Source: Competibacteraceae bacterium UBA6584 (GTDB lineage: Bacteria; Pseudomonadota; Gammaproteobacteria; Competibacterales; Competibacteraceae). From it: DNA of 12,786 bases. Made by a program: the position numbers and the translations under genes. Each line of letters starts with the position of its first letter. The first letter of the stretch is position 1. Under the pieces are notes generated by a model. The model saw only the letters and a list, made by a program, of their open reading frames with translations. It was not told where the DNA came from and did no database searches. Shown piece by piece: positions 1 through 8,310 of this stretch. Location: positions 1-12,786 of the forward strand of contig DJIW01000102.1 of NCBI GenBank assembly GCA_002433805.1, written 5' to 3'.

Positions 1-193
1 GTCATGTGTCGTTCTACAATCTTATCTAGTCTACATCGGCGTGGAACAACAGGTTGCCACTCCAATGAAAAGAGCATTATTTTCACTATTAAAAACAAAG
101 AAAGAACCACACTCTTGAATAGAGCAGCACTCACCCTGTCGATCCAGCACTGTCATCCCAGACGTTGAACTCATAAGAATACGATCCTCTCGC
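1..193. other. AT-richer flank without a recognised gene
   Basis: This stretch lies beyond the 3' end of sohB and is visibly richer in A and T than the rest of the window. Two short frames are open. On the plus strand, frame 1 is open from base 1 to a TGA at 166-168 and could be the tail of a gene entering from the left. On the minus strand there is a 47-codon ORF at 31-174, listed separately. Neither translation resembles a family I know. I see no strong hairpin followed by a T-tract, so no convincing terminator for sohB. Confidence 0.5.
31..174 (-). CDS. possible 47-aa cysteine-rich small ORF (doubtful)
   Basis: The ORF starts with ATG 19 bases after the sohB stop codon, on the same strand, and ends at TAG. 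An AGAGGA stretch about ten bases before the ATG could serve as a ribosome binding site. The peptide begins MSSTSGMTVLDRQGE and has five cysteines (residues 16, 17, 22, 42, 43), two of the groups being CC pairs. It has no signal peptide or membrane segment and matches no family I recognise. Its base composition differs from the GC-rich neighbours. It may be a chance ORF, since the opposite strand is also open here. Confidence 0.2.
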   Translation of the reverse strand: MSSTSGMTVLDRQGECCSIQECGSFFVFNSENNALFIGVATCCSTPM

Positions 194-1174
194 TCAGGAC
201 CACCCCAGCGATTCAGTGGTATGCGCCATCAGCCGCGCGAGCCAGGATTTCTTACCGGCGTAGCTGACTTCGTATAAATCGGCATCCTGACTGGCCGCCA
301 GCAAATAATCGTCGCTGGTGCGCAACTCATCGACCAATCGGCTCTCCACCGCGCGGGCGCCAAACCAGTGCTCGCCGGTCGCCACCCGCTCCAAATCCAC
401 GCTGGGACGGTGCGTTTTGACGAACTCCTTAAACAGCAGGTGGGTATCCTCGATCTCTTCCTGAAACTTGCGCCGGCCTTGCTCGGTATTCTCCCCGAAC
501 ACGGTCACCGTGCGCTTGAACTCGCCCGCCATGAACTGTTCGAAATCGACTTCGTTTTTCTTGAGCAGGCGGTTGAAATTCGGCAGTTGCGCGATCACCC
601 CGATCGAACCGACCACGGCGAACGGCGCGGCTAAAATATGATCGGCCACACAGGCCATCATGTAGCCCCCGCTGGCCGCGACTTTGTCCACCGCGACCGT
701 CAGCTTGATCTGGCGGTCGCGAATCCGCAGCAGTTGCGCCGCCGCCAAGCCATAGCCGTGCACCAAGCCGCCGGCGCTCTCCAACCGCAGCACCACCTCG
801 TCATCCGGCTGCGCCACGGTCAACAGCGCCGTCACCTCCTCGCGCAGCGAAGCCACCGCCGCCGCCCGGATATCGCCGTGAAAATTGAGTACAAAAACCC
901 GGCGGCGCTCGGCCTTTTCGCGCTGTTTCTCGCGCGCCTTTTGCTCCTTGCGGTAGTGCTTTAAGGCTTTTTTCGATAGCGTGGCGGATTTGAGCGCGAA
1001 CGCCATCCGCTCATAACTGTCGTTGAGATGGCGGATATCCAACCGACCCCGACTTTCCGAATGGCCTTCGCCGCGTCGCGCCAGCATCACGACGCCGCCG
1101 ACCGCCGCCAATACCGCCGCGACCAAGGTTGCGGTCTTGGCCAAAAACAGGCCGTATTCGCTGAGAAATGCCAT
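194..1174 (-). CDS. sohB: SohB-like inner-membrane serine peptidase (family S49)
   Basis: The 326-residue product (E. coli SohB is about 349) belongs to peptidase family S49 and is predicted to cleave membrane or envelope proteins. It opens with MAFLSEYGLFLAK, which aligns with the E. coli SohB N-terminus, followed by one membrane anchor at about residues 8-32. A charged, coiled-coil-prone linker (about 60-92) precedes the protease domain. The Ser-Lys dyad is visible as S168 in AASGGYMMAC and K220 in GEFKRT, 52 residues apart as expected for S49 SppA-type enzymes. GEHWFGARAVE at about 267-277 is another family motif. The frame is open 22 codons further upstream, but the homologous N-terminus supports this start; a GTG one codon earlier is better spaced from an AAGGA and is equally possible. 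It is divergent from miaB. Confidence 0.93.
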   Translation of the reverse strand: MAFLSEYGLFLAKTATLVAAVLAAVGGVVMLARRGEGHSESRGRLDIRHLNDSYERMAFALKSATLSKKALKHYRKEQKAREKQREKAERRRVFVLNFHGDIRAAAVASLREEVTALLTVAQPDDEVVLRLESAGGLVHGYGLAAAQLLRIRDRQIKLTVAVDKVAASGGYMMACVADHILAAPFAVVGSIGVIAQLPNFNRLLKKNEVDFEQFMAGEFKRTVTVFGENTEQGRRKFQEEIEDTHLLFKEFVKTHRPSVDLERVATGEHWFGARAVESRLVDELRTSDDYLLAASQDADLYEVSYAGKKSWLARLMAHTTESLGWS

Positions 1175-1233
1175 CACAAGCGTCTGGTCCTTAGGTGGGA
1201 TAAAATGTTCGCTTCGGTCGGAGGAACCGCCAT

Positions 1234-1263
1234 CTGGCACCCCCCTGCCGGCAATGCTATAGT
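1234..1263 (+). promoter_or_regulatory. putative extended -10 promoter for miaB operon
   Basis: TGCTATAGT at 1255-1263 is an extended -10 element (TG-N-TATAGT), with a weak -35-like CTGGCA at 1234-1239, 18 bases upstream. The start would lie near 1270, about 24 bases before the miaB ATG. It shares bases with the putative sohB -10 on the opposite strand, so the two polymerases could not occupy the site together. Confidence 0.4.
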
Positions 1264-1284
1264 CTTTGCCTTGTTATTGTTCAA
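1256..1284 (-). promoter_or_regulatory. putative sigma-70 promoter for sohB
   Basis: Read on the minus strand, TTGAAC (1279-1284) and TATAGC (1256-1261) are separated by exactly 17 bases and face sohB. Each hexamer matches the consensus at four positions. The start site would fall near 1249, giving a leader of about 75 bases. The -10 overlaps the putative miaB -10 on the other strand. This is assigned by inspection only. Confidence 0.45.
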
Positions 1285-1293
1285 TAATCGCCC

Positions 1294-2657
1294 ATGGCTC
1301 GCAAACTGTACATTAAGACCCACGGTTGCCAGATGAACGAATACGATTCCGCCAAGATGGCGGACGTGTTGCGGGCGGCTCACGGTTTGGAACCCACCGA
1401 AGATCCTGCGCAGGCCGACGTGCTGCTGTTGAATACCTGCTCGATCCGGGAAAAAGCCCAGGAAAAGGTGTTCTCGCAACTGGGCATCTGGAAGACTTTC
1501 AAGGCGCGGCGGCCCGAGTTGGTAATCGGCGTCGGCGGCTGCGTCGCCAGCCAGGAAGGCGAGTTGCTGCGCGCGCGCGCGCCTTGCGTCGATCTGGTGT
1601 TCGGCCCCCAAACCTTGCACCGGCTGCCGGAGATGCTGGCGGCGGTCTGGACCGAACGGCGGCCGGTGGTCGATGTTTCCTTCCCGGAAATCGAAAAGTT
1701 CGACCGGCTGCCGCAACCGCGCGCCGAAGGGCCGACCGCGTTTGTTTCGATCATGGAAGGTTGCAGCAAGTATTGCACCTTCTGCGTGGTGCCTTACACC
1801 CGAGGCGAGGAAGTCAGCCGCCCGCTGGCGGACGTGCTAGCCGAAATCGACATTCTGGCCCGCCAGGGCGTGCGCGAAATCAACTTGCTCGGCCAGAACG
1901 TCAACGCCTATCGCGGGCCGACCGCCGATGGCGATCTTGCCGATCTGGCGCTGTTGATCGAACACGTCGCCGCCGTGCCCGGCATCGACCGCATCCGCTA
2001 CACCACCTCGCACCCGGTCGAATTTTCCGAACGCTTGATCGAGGTTTACGCCCGCGTGCCGCGGCTGGTGAGCCATTTGCATCTGCCGGTGCAAAGCGGC
2101 TCCGACCGCATTTTGGCGTTGATGAAGCGCGGCCACACCACGCTCGAATACAAGGCCAAGATCCGCAAGCTGCGCGCCGCGCGGCCTGGCATCAGCTTGT
2201 CCACGGATTTCATCGTCGGTTTTCCCGGCGAAACCGACCAGGATTTCGACGCGACGATGGCCTTGATCGAAGAGATCGGTTTCGATCACAGCTTCAGCTT
2301 TCTCTACAGCGCCCGGCCCGGCACGCCCGCCGCCAATCTGCCTGACCTCACTCCGACGGCGGTTAAAAAGGATCGGCTGGCTCGGCTGCAAGCCCGCATC
2401 GAAAGCAACGCGCGCGCCATCAGCCAACGGATGGTCGGCACCGCGCAACGGGTGCTGGTGGATAAGCCCTCGCGCAAAAACAGCCGGCAACTGGCCGGTC
2501 GCACCGAAAACAACCGGGTGGTCAATTTCGACGGACCCGCCAGCCTGATCGGCCATTTCGCCGAGGTCGCCATCACCGAAGCCTTGCCCAACTCCCTGCG
2601 CGGCCGGTTGCTGGCTTGCCCCGAACAGCCGGCCGCCGCCCTGAAGCACGCCTGTTG

Positions 2658-2658
<1 letters not shown>
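1294..2658 (+). CDS. miaB: MiaB, tRNA-2-methylthio-N6-dimethylallyladenosine synthase
   Basis: This radical-SAM methylthiotransferase adds the 2-methylthio group to i6A37 next to the anticodon of tRNAs that read codons starting with U. All six iron-sulfur cysteines are present: C12, C49 (NTCSIRE) and C83 (GGCVASQEG) in the N-terminal UPF0004 domain, and C157/C161/C164 in the radical-SAM CxxxCxxC motif (GCSKYCTFC). The three radical-SAM positions are numbered the same as in E. coli MiaB. GxGxN-like and LPVQSGSD segments follow, and a TRAM RNA-binding domain ends the protein (about 378-440). At 454 residues it is near the family norm (E. coli 474). The start KLYIKTHGCQMN is typical of the family, although no clear Shine-Dalgarno precedes it. 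Its TGA overlaps the ATG of the next gene. Confidence 0.97.
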
Positions 2659-3661
<1,003 letters not shown>

Positions 3662-3665
<4 letters not shown>

Positions 3666-4129
3666 GCTTGGACCTGGATGTACAAATCGCCCTGGATATG
3701 CCGGGTTTGCCTTCCGAAGCCGAATTGCGCCGCTGGGCGGAAGCGGCGCTGGCCGGCGCGGATTATCGAAAAGACGCCGAGTTGACCTTGCGCATCGTCA
3801 ACGAGGCCGAAATCACGGCCCTCAATGAACGCTACCGGCGCAAGCAAGGGCCGACCAACGTGTTGTCCTTCCCGTCCGACGCGCCGCCCGAGGTCGAATC
3901 GACGCTTTTGGGCGACATCGTGATCTGCGCGCCGGTGGTGCTGCGCGAGGCGGTCCAACAAGCTAAAACGCCGCCGGCGCATTGGGCGCATCTGGTCGCG
4001 CATGGCGTTTTGCACCTGCTGGGCTATGATCATGACGAGGAACAGGCGGACGTCATGGAATCCTTGGAAATCCAAATTCTGGCGGGGCTCGGGTATTCCG
4101 ATCCCTACGGAGAGCCCAACGACTCATGA
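3662..4129 (+). CDS. ybeY: YbeY endoribonuclease / rRNA maturation factor
   Basis: A 155-residue metalloprotein of the UPF0054 family, the same length as E. coli YbeY. The zinc-binding signature HGVLHLLGYDH supplies three histidines, H114, H118 and H124, and the conserved arginine R59 is in LNERYRR. The family acts in 16S rRNA 3'-end maturation and 70S ribosome quality control. The ATG overlaps the ybeZ stop by four bases (ATGA), and an AGGA nine bases upstream can act as a binding site. Its own stop overlaps the corC start in the same way. No anomaly is seen. Confidence 0.96.
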
Positions 4130-5007
4130 GCGAAGAACGATCCGAGCCGAACCATAAACCGTCATGGTTCGAACGTTTGAGCGTCGCCCTGATGGGCGAA
4201 CCCAAGGACCGGGACGAACTGATCGATTTGTTGCGAGACGCCCAGCAGCGGGCGCTGCTAGACCCCGAAGCCCTGAAGATGATGGAAGGCGTCATGCGGG
4301 TTTCGGAAACCCAGGTGCGCGATGTGATGATCCCCCGCGCGCAGATGGTGGTGCTGGAACACGACTGGAGCCTGGAGCGCCTCATCGCCGAACTCGTCGA
4401 ATCCGGCCATTCCCGGTTGCCGGTGATCGACGAAAGCAAGGATAAGGTGCTGGGCATCCTGATCGTCAAGGATCTGCTGGTTCACGCCTTCGAACGGCGC
4501 GAGGACTTCGACGTGCGGACCTTGTTGCGGCCGGCCAAGTTCATCCCCGAAAGCAAGCGGCTCAACATCCTGCTCAACGAATTTCGCAGCAACCGCCTGC
4601 ACATGGCGATCGTGGTCGATGAATACGGCGGCGTGGCCGGGCTGATCACCATTGAGGATGTTCTGGAGGAAATCGTCGGCGAAATCGACGACGAGCATGA
4701 CACCTCCGAGGATAGCAATACCTTCATCCGCCGTCAGGGCGATGCCTTCATCCTCAAGGCGCTCACGCCAGTCGAAGATTTCAATCAGTATTTCCAAGCC
4801 GATTTAAGCGATGAGAAGGCCGACACCATCGGCGGCCTGGTGATGATGGAACTGGGCCGCTTGCCCAAGGGCGGCGAAACCGCCGATCTGGGCCGATTCC
4901 ACTTTCAGGTGCTGCGCGCCGACAACCGGCGTATCCATCTCCTGGAACTGACCGTGCGCGATAACGATCAGGCCATCCCGCTTTCGGCGACGGAACCCGA
5001 ACTCTGA
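4126..5007 (+). CDS. corC: CorC/YbeX, CBS-domain protein of the CorC/HlyC family
   Basis: The 293-residue protein (E. coli YbeX 292) has no membrane segment. It has two CBS domains, at about residues 66-125 (starting VRDVMIPRAQM) and 132-188 (with VVDEYGGVAGLITIED), then an acidic EEIVGEIDDEHD stretch and a CorC_HlyC domain at about 200-280. CBS pairs usually bind adenine nucleotides. The gene was named for magnesium/cobalt efflux linked to CorA; more recent work on E. coli ybeX links it to ribosome metabolism, which fits the neighbouring ybeZ and ybeY. It starts within the ybeY stop (ATGA). The exact molecular role is uncertain, but family membership is firm. Confidence 0.95.
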   Translation: MSEERSEPNHKPSWFERLSVALMGEPKDRDELIDLLRDAQQRALLDPEALKMMEGVMRVSETQVRDVMIPRAQMVVLEHDWSLERLIAELVESGHSRLPVIDESKDKVLGILIVKDLLVHAFERREDFDVRTLLRPAKFIPESKRLNILLNEFRSNRLHMAIVVDEYGGVAGLITIEDVLEEIVGEIDDEHDTSEDSNTFIRRQGDAFILKALTPVEDFNQYFQADLSDEKADTIGGLVMMELGRLPKGGETADLGRFHFQVLRADNRRIHLLELTVRDNDQAIPLSATEPEL

Positions 5008-5012
5008 GCGCG

Positions 5013-5054
5013 CCACCGCCCCGCCCCGGCGGTCGGGCGCCGGCGGCGCGGTGG
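5013..5054 (+). other. GC-rich inverted repeat between corC and lnt
   Basis: In the only sizeable gap of the operon (5008-5106), CCACCGC at 5013-5019 pairs perfectly with GCGGTGG at 5048-5054. The enclosed sequence is itself rich in G and C and could pair further. No T-tract follows, so this is not a standard intrinsic terminator. It could stabilise or pause the transcript between corC and lnt, or be incidental in such GC-rich sequence. Confidence 0.4.
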
Positions 5055-5106
5055 GCCGCAACGTCATTTAGCTTGGCTAGCCTTCCTGTAAGCCTGAATC
5101 TCAACC

Positions 5107-6639
5107 ATGTCCGTCGCCAGGCTCTCTCACCCGTTCGCCGCTGACGCGGCGGCGCTTGTCGCGGGCGCGTTGATGCCGCTGGCGTTCGCGCCGTTCGACT
5201 ACTGGCCCCTGGCGATGCTGTTGCCGACGATCCTGCTGTGGAGCTGGGACCGCGCCAGCCCCCGCCGGGCCGCATGGCGCGGCGGGCTATTCGGTCTGGG
5301 AATGTACGGCTTCGGCATCTACTGGATTTATATCAGCCTGCACGATTTCGGTAACGCACCGGCGTTGATCGCGGCGGCGGGGGCGTTCATCATCATTTTG
5401 GCTATGGTCTTGTATCCCGCTGTCGCGGGCTGGCTGCTCGGCCGTTGGGGCCCACCGCCGGGCCCGCCGCGTTGGCTGCTGGCTTTTCCGGCGCTGTGGG
5501 CTTTGCTGGATTGGGTCAGAAGCTGGCTGCTGACCGGCTTTCCGTGGTTGGCCGTCGGTTACAGCCAAATCGATTCACCGCTCGGCGCGCTGGCTCCGTA
5601 TCTTGGAGTATTCGGAGTCGGGTGGGCGGTGATGCTGAGCGCCGGCCTGCTGTCGGCCATTGTTCGTAGCCGCGACGGATTCGGTCGGGTGTGGGGGTTT
5701 GGCTTGCTGGCGGCGCTCTGGTTCGGCGCTTGGAGCCTCGGGGCCATCCGCTGGGTCGAGCCGGCGGGCCCGCCGCTGCGCGTGGCCCTGGCGCAAGGCA
5801 ATATCGACCAGAATTTGAAATGGCAACCCAACCATCTGGACGAAACCCTGGAACGCTATCTCGATCTCAGCTTGCCCGAACACGGCCGCAGCGAGGTCAT
5901 CGTATGGCCGGAGACGGCGATTCCGGCGTTTTATCAGGATCTCATCCCGTTTCTGAATACGCTCGGCGAGAAAGCGCGGGAGGATCGGGTCGATTATCTG
6001 ATCGGAATTCCGACCGGCTCCTGGCCAGCGCGAGATTTTCGAAATAGCGTGGTCGAAGTCGGACGCGACTTGAAGTTTTATCACAAACGCCGGTTGCTGC
6101 CGTTTGGCGAATACGTGCCGCTTCGAGGGCTGCTATCGTTCTTCCGCCATTGGGTGACCATTCCGATGGGCGACTTTCTCCCCGGCGAACGCGATCAGCC
6201 GCTGTTGCGCGCCGGAGGGCAACCGGTCGGGATTTCGATCTGCTTCGAAGCGGTTTTCGGCAGCGACATCCGCCTGGCGCTGCCCGAGGCGACCTGGTTG
6301 GTCAACCTCAGCAACGACGCCTGGTTCAAGGATTCGCTCGCCCCGCACCAGCACTTGCAAATCGCGCGGATGCGCTCGCTGGAAGTATCCCGCTACATGG
6401 CGCGCGCCACCAACACCGGCATTTCGGCCATTATCGACGAACGCGGACGGCTCTTGGCCCGCGGCCATCAGTTTCAAGCCGAGGTCGTGCGCGGCGAGAT
6501 CAAACCCCTAAGCGGCTTGACGCCTTATGCGCGATTCGGCGATGGGCCGGCGGTCGGCTGGCTGGCCGGCTTGCTGGCGTTGGGCTTATGGAGGGGCGGA
6601 CGCGACCGCGCGAACCGATATGAACCGCAAACCGACTGA
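5107..6639 (+). CDS. lnt: Lnt, apolipoprotein N-acyltransferase
   Basis: Lnt moves an acyl chain from a phospholipid to the N-terminal cysteine of lipoproteins in the inner membrane, the last step of lipoprotein maturation. The 510-residue protein has about six hydrophobic segments in its first 215 residues, then a nitrilase-type domain (about 224-470) and a final membrane segment at about 480-497. The catalytic triad is visible: E269 (VWPETAIP), K327 (YHKRRLLPFGEYVP) and C379 (ISICFEAVFG), matching E267/K335/C387 of E. coli. In-frame stops sit just upstream, so the ATG at 5107 is the furthest possible start; no Shine-Dalgarno is obvious. It keeps the conserved position after corC, and its 3' end overlaps the next gene by 20 bases. 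Confidence 0.96.
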   Translation: MSVARLSHPFAADAAALVAGALMPLAFAPFDYWPLAMLLPTILLWSWDRASPRRAAWRGGLFGLGMYGFGIYWIYISLHDFGNAPALIAAAGAFIIILAMVLYPAVAGWLLGRWGPPPGPPRWLLAFPALWALLDWVRSWLLTGFPWLAVGYSQIDSPLGALAPYLGVFGVGWAVMLSAGLLSAIVRSRDGFGRVWGFGLLAALWFGAWSLGAIRWVEPAGPPLRVALAQGNIDQNLKWQPNHLDETLERYLDLSLPEHGRSEVIVWPETAIPAFYQDLIPFLNTLGEKAREDRVDYLIGIPTGSWPARDFRNSVVEVGRDLKFYHKRRLLPFGEYVPLRGLLSFFRHWVTIPMGDFLPGERDQPLLRAGGQPVGISICFEAVFGSDIRLALPEATWLVNLSNDAWFKDSLAPHQHLQIARMRSLEVSRYMARATNTGISAIIDERGRLLARGHQFQAEVVRGEIKPLSGLTPYARFGDGPAVGWLAGLLALGLWRGGRDRANRYEPQTD

Positions 6640-7309
6640 TGGCTCGACCTTTGAGGATGCCCGCCGCAACCGGCTGACCGTCTGGGAGTGGTCCTTGAAA
6701 ACCCTGATGGGCTATTGTCTTTTCGCTGCGGGCTCGACCGGCGCTTTCTTGCTGCTGGCGTCTTGCACCACCCCCGCGCCGCCGCGCAATGTTGAGGATG
6801 CTTGCGTCATTTTCGCGCAGAATGAAGGTTGGTTCGCCGACGCCAAGGCCGCCAGCCGGCGCTGGAATACCCCTTTGCCGCTGTTGCTGGCGATCATTTA
6901 CCAGGAATCCGCTTTTCGAGCCGACGCCCAACCCCCGCGCGCCTGGCGGCTCGGCTTCATTCCCGGCTCCCGCCCCTCGTCCGCCTTCGGCTACAGCCAA
7001 GCGCTCGATGGAACCTGGGAGCGCTACAAAACCGCGACGGGCAACGCCGGCGCCGAGCGCGACCGCTTTGCCGACGCGGTGGATTTCATCGGCTGGTACG
7101 TCGATGAAACCGCGCGCTACAACCGCATCGCCAAAACCGATGCCTACCAGCACTATTTGGCCTATCACGAAGGTCAGGGCGGTTTCGCCAAAGGCACGCA
7201 CCGGCAAAAGGCGTGGTTGATCGAGCGCGCGCAGCGGGTGCGCCAGCAGGCGGAGCGTTACCGCGCGCAGTTAAACCGCTGCGAGCCCCGGCTGGCGCTG
7301 CGCTCTTGA
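6620..7309 (+). CDS. predicted lipoprotein with lytic-transglycosylase (SLT) domain
   Basis: The 229-residue product has a long basic n-region, a hydrophobic stretch (about 30-48) and a lipobox LLASC, placing the lipidated cysteine at C49. The mature part looks like a lysozyme-fold SLT domain: AIIYQESAFR with likely catalytic E96, then SAFGYSQALDGTWERY in the place of the usual GLMQ-type motif, and AYHEGQGGF in the place of AYNAG. It would cut peptidoglycan at the periplasmic face. The start overlaps lnt by 20 bases in another frame; an upstream in-frame ATG deep in lnt is rejected. The n-region of about 27 residues before the hydrophobic core is long, so an internal start (for example TTG near 6692) is possible. 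Activity and specificity are inferred. Confidence 0.82.
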   Translation: MNRKPTDGSTFEDARRNRLTVWEWSLKTLMGYCLFAAGSTGAFLLLASCTTPAPPRNVEDACVIFAQNEGWFADAKAASRRWNTPLPLLLAIIYQESAFRADAQPPRAWRLGFIPGSRPSSAFGYSQALDGTWERYKTATGNAGAERDRFADAVDFIGWYVDETARYNRIAKTDAYQHYLAYHEGQGGFAKGTHRQKAWLIERAQRVRQQAERYRAQLNRCEPRLALRS

Positions 7310-7393
7310 ACCGGGCGGCTTCGACCGACAGTTCACCGACGGCGGCAGCTCCCCCGCGCTGGTCGCCCCGAACGGTTATCATCCGGAAAGCCC

Positions 7394-7427
7394 AAATAAA
7401 AAACCGCCAGCGAATCCGGCTGGCGGT
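7394..7427 (-). terminator. intrinsic terminator for the minus-strand ybeL transcript
   Basis: A perfect 9-bp stem (ACCGCCAGC at 7403-7411 with GCTGGCGGT at 7419-7427) encloses a 7-base loop. On the plus strand the left side is A-rich (7394-7403), so on the minus strand the hairpin is followed by a run of Ts. This is a standard Rho-independent terminator for transcription arriving from ybeL. On the plus strand the bases after the stem (TAAAGTAC) are not T-rich, so it would stop the lnt-side transcript less well. Confidence 0.85.
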
Positions 7428-7486
7428 AAAGTACAGGATATTGAGCTTAAAACACGCTTCGCTGTAGAAACTAGCTTCAGCGGGCG

Positions 7487-7564
7487 TTAGTAAACGGCAA
7501 ACCGAACACCGGGTAAATCGGGACGATTGATCACTGAATAAGGGTTTTTACTTAAATTTTGCAT
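7487..7564 (-). CDS. possible 25-aa peptide ORF downstream of ybeL
   Basis: An ATG lies 10 bases after the ybeL stop on the same strand and opens a 25-codon frame ending TAC TAA. The intrinsic terminator follows about 60 bases later, so the ORF would sit in the ybeL transcript. The peptide starts MQNLSKNPYS and ends VRFAVY; it is not hydrophobic, has no cysteine, and matches no family I recognise. Its codons are richer in A and T than those of its neighbours, and there is no good Shine-Dalgarno. It could equally be 3' untranslated sequence. The rest of 7310-7574 holds only the terminator. Confidence 0.25.
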   Translation of the reverse strand: MQNLSKNPYSVINRPDLPGVRFAVY

Positions 7565-7574
7565 AAAAGCCCGG

Positions 7575-8108
7575 TTACCGCTCGCCCGCCACCCGCGCGA
7601 ACACCGTCCCCCCGCACGCCGAACAGGGCTTGATCAGCGCTGGCGAGTGAAACACCGCCCGTTCGCCGCACTGCTGGCAGCGCAAGGTGCCCAGTCCGAT
7701 CACCTCGCCGCCGCGATACCACTCCGGCTCAACGTCATCCGGCGGCGTTTCGAACGCCGATAGATCCAGCCGAGACTGATCCACTCCGCGCCGGAAGAAC
7801 TCCAACACCCGTTCCTCGATCAATTCCAAATCAAAGCGCAGCCAATCCCGCAAATCGCGGCCGGTGGTCGCCAGATAGTGGCCGGCATCCTCCAAATCCC
7901 GCTTGAGATAACCGCCGAGCAACCGCGCTTCTTCCCGGGTCAACTCGCCCAGCGCCACCGCTTTTTCCGCCGCGTGCTCGATACTGGCGTTCAGAGTGGG
8001 AAAAGCGGCTTTCTCGGCCCGTTCGAACTCTTCCAGACGGGTCTTGACCCGCTCCATCATGCGAGCGTACGCGCGAGCGAGCCGGTTGTCTTGCGGGGTG
8101 TCAGCCAT
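7575..8108 (-). CDS. ybeL: YbeL-like zinc-ribbon protein (DUF1451)
   Basis: The 177-residue cytoplasmic protein resembles E. coli YbeL (about 160). The first 120 residues are charged and helical, with a GELTREEARLLGGYLKRDLE segment that matches the family. The C-terminal part reads GEVIGLGTL and then a zinc ribbon with C144, C147 (CQQC) and C162, C165 (CSAC). The molecular function of the family is unknown. A GAGGAG eight bases before the ATG fixes the start. ybeL also lies near the lnt region in E. coli, so the position is in keeping with a conserved neighbourhood. A strong terminator lies about 150 bases after its stop. Confidence 0.9.
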   Translation of the reverse strand: MADTPQDNRLARAYARMMERVKTRLEEFERAEKAAFPTLNASIEHAAEKAVALGELTREEARLLGGYLKRDLEDAGHYLATTGRDLRDWLRFDLELIEERVLEFFRRGVDQSRLDLSAFETPPDDVEPEWYRGGEVIGLGTLRCQQCGERAVFHSPALIKPCSACGGTVFARVAGER

Positions 8109-8116
8109 CTTGCGAT

Positions 8117-8122
8117 CTCCTC
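8117..8122 (-). promoter_or_regulatory. strong ribosome binding site of ybeL
   Basis: GAGGAG on the minus strand, eight bases from the ATG at 8108. It is one of the few clear Shine-Dalgarno sequences in this window and decides the start. Confidence 0.75.
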
Positions 8123-8216
8123 AAGCGGATTGCCAGAGCGTGGAGTCATGCGCTTTTAGCGTTCGGCGCTCGACCTCTTAACGCCTTGTTGAACAGTGAG
8201 TGTCCGGAACGCCGGC

Positions 8217-8244
8217 TTCACGAGGCTTGAAATTTCGGTATCCT
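8217..8244 (+). promoter_or_regulatory. putative promoter of the CDP-alcohol phosphatidyltransferase gene
   Basis: TTCACG (8217-8222) and TATCCT (8239-8244), 16 bases apart, each match the sigma-70 consensus at four positions. The start would be near 8251, leaving a leader of about 60 bases. In that leader, CGAGG-TTCG-CCTCG (8266-8279) can form a short hairpin closed by a TTCG tetraloop. This is a by-eye assignment. Confidence 0.35.
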
Positions 8245-8265
8245 TAAGACCGTTCGCGTTTCGGT

Positions 8266-8279
8266 CGAGGTTCGCCTCG
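8266..8279 (+). other. small TTCG-loop hairpin in the 5' leader
   Basis: CGAGG (8266-8270) pairs with CCTCG (8275-8279) around a TTCG loop, a stable tetraloop type in RNA. It lies about 30 bases before the GTG start of the downstream gene and may shape the leader; a 5-bp stem may also be chance. Confidence 0.3.
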
Positions 8280-8310
8280 CCTCCATCTTAAAACAGCAAA
8301 GACCTGCATC

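Noticed and set aside
1175..1240. Upstream in-frame start for sohB adding 22 residues
   Set aside because: The added residues are not conserved; the N-terminus from 1174 matches SohB directly and has a nearby AAGGA.
1326..2345. Long plus-strand ORF of 339 codons in another frame inside miaB
   Set aside because: It lies wholly within a confidently identified gene, and its arginine- and alanine-rich translation is what out-of-frame GC-rich coding sequence gives.
5013..5054. Intrinsic terminator between corC and lnt
   Set aside because: The hairpin is GC-rich, but no T-tract follows on the plus strand; the bases after it are CCGCAACG.
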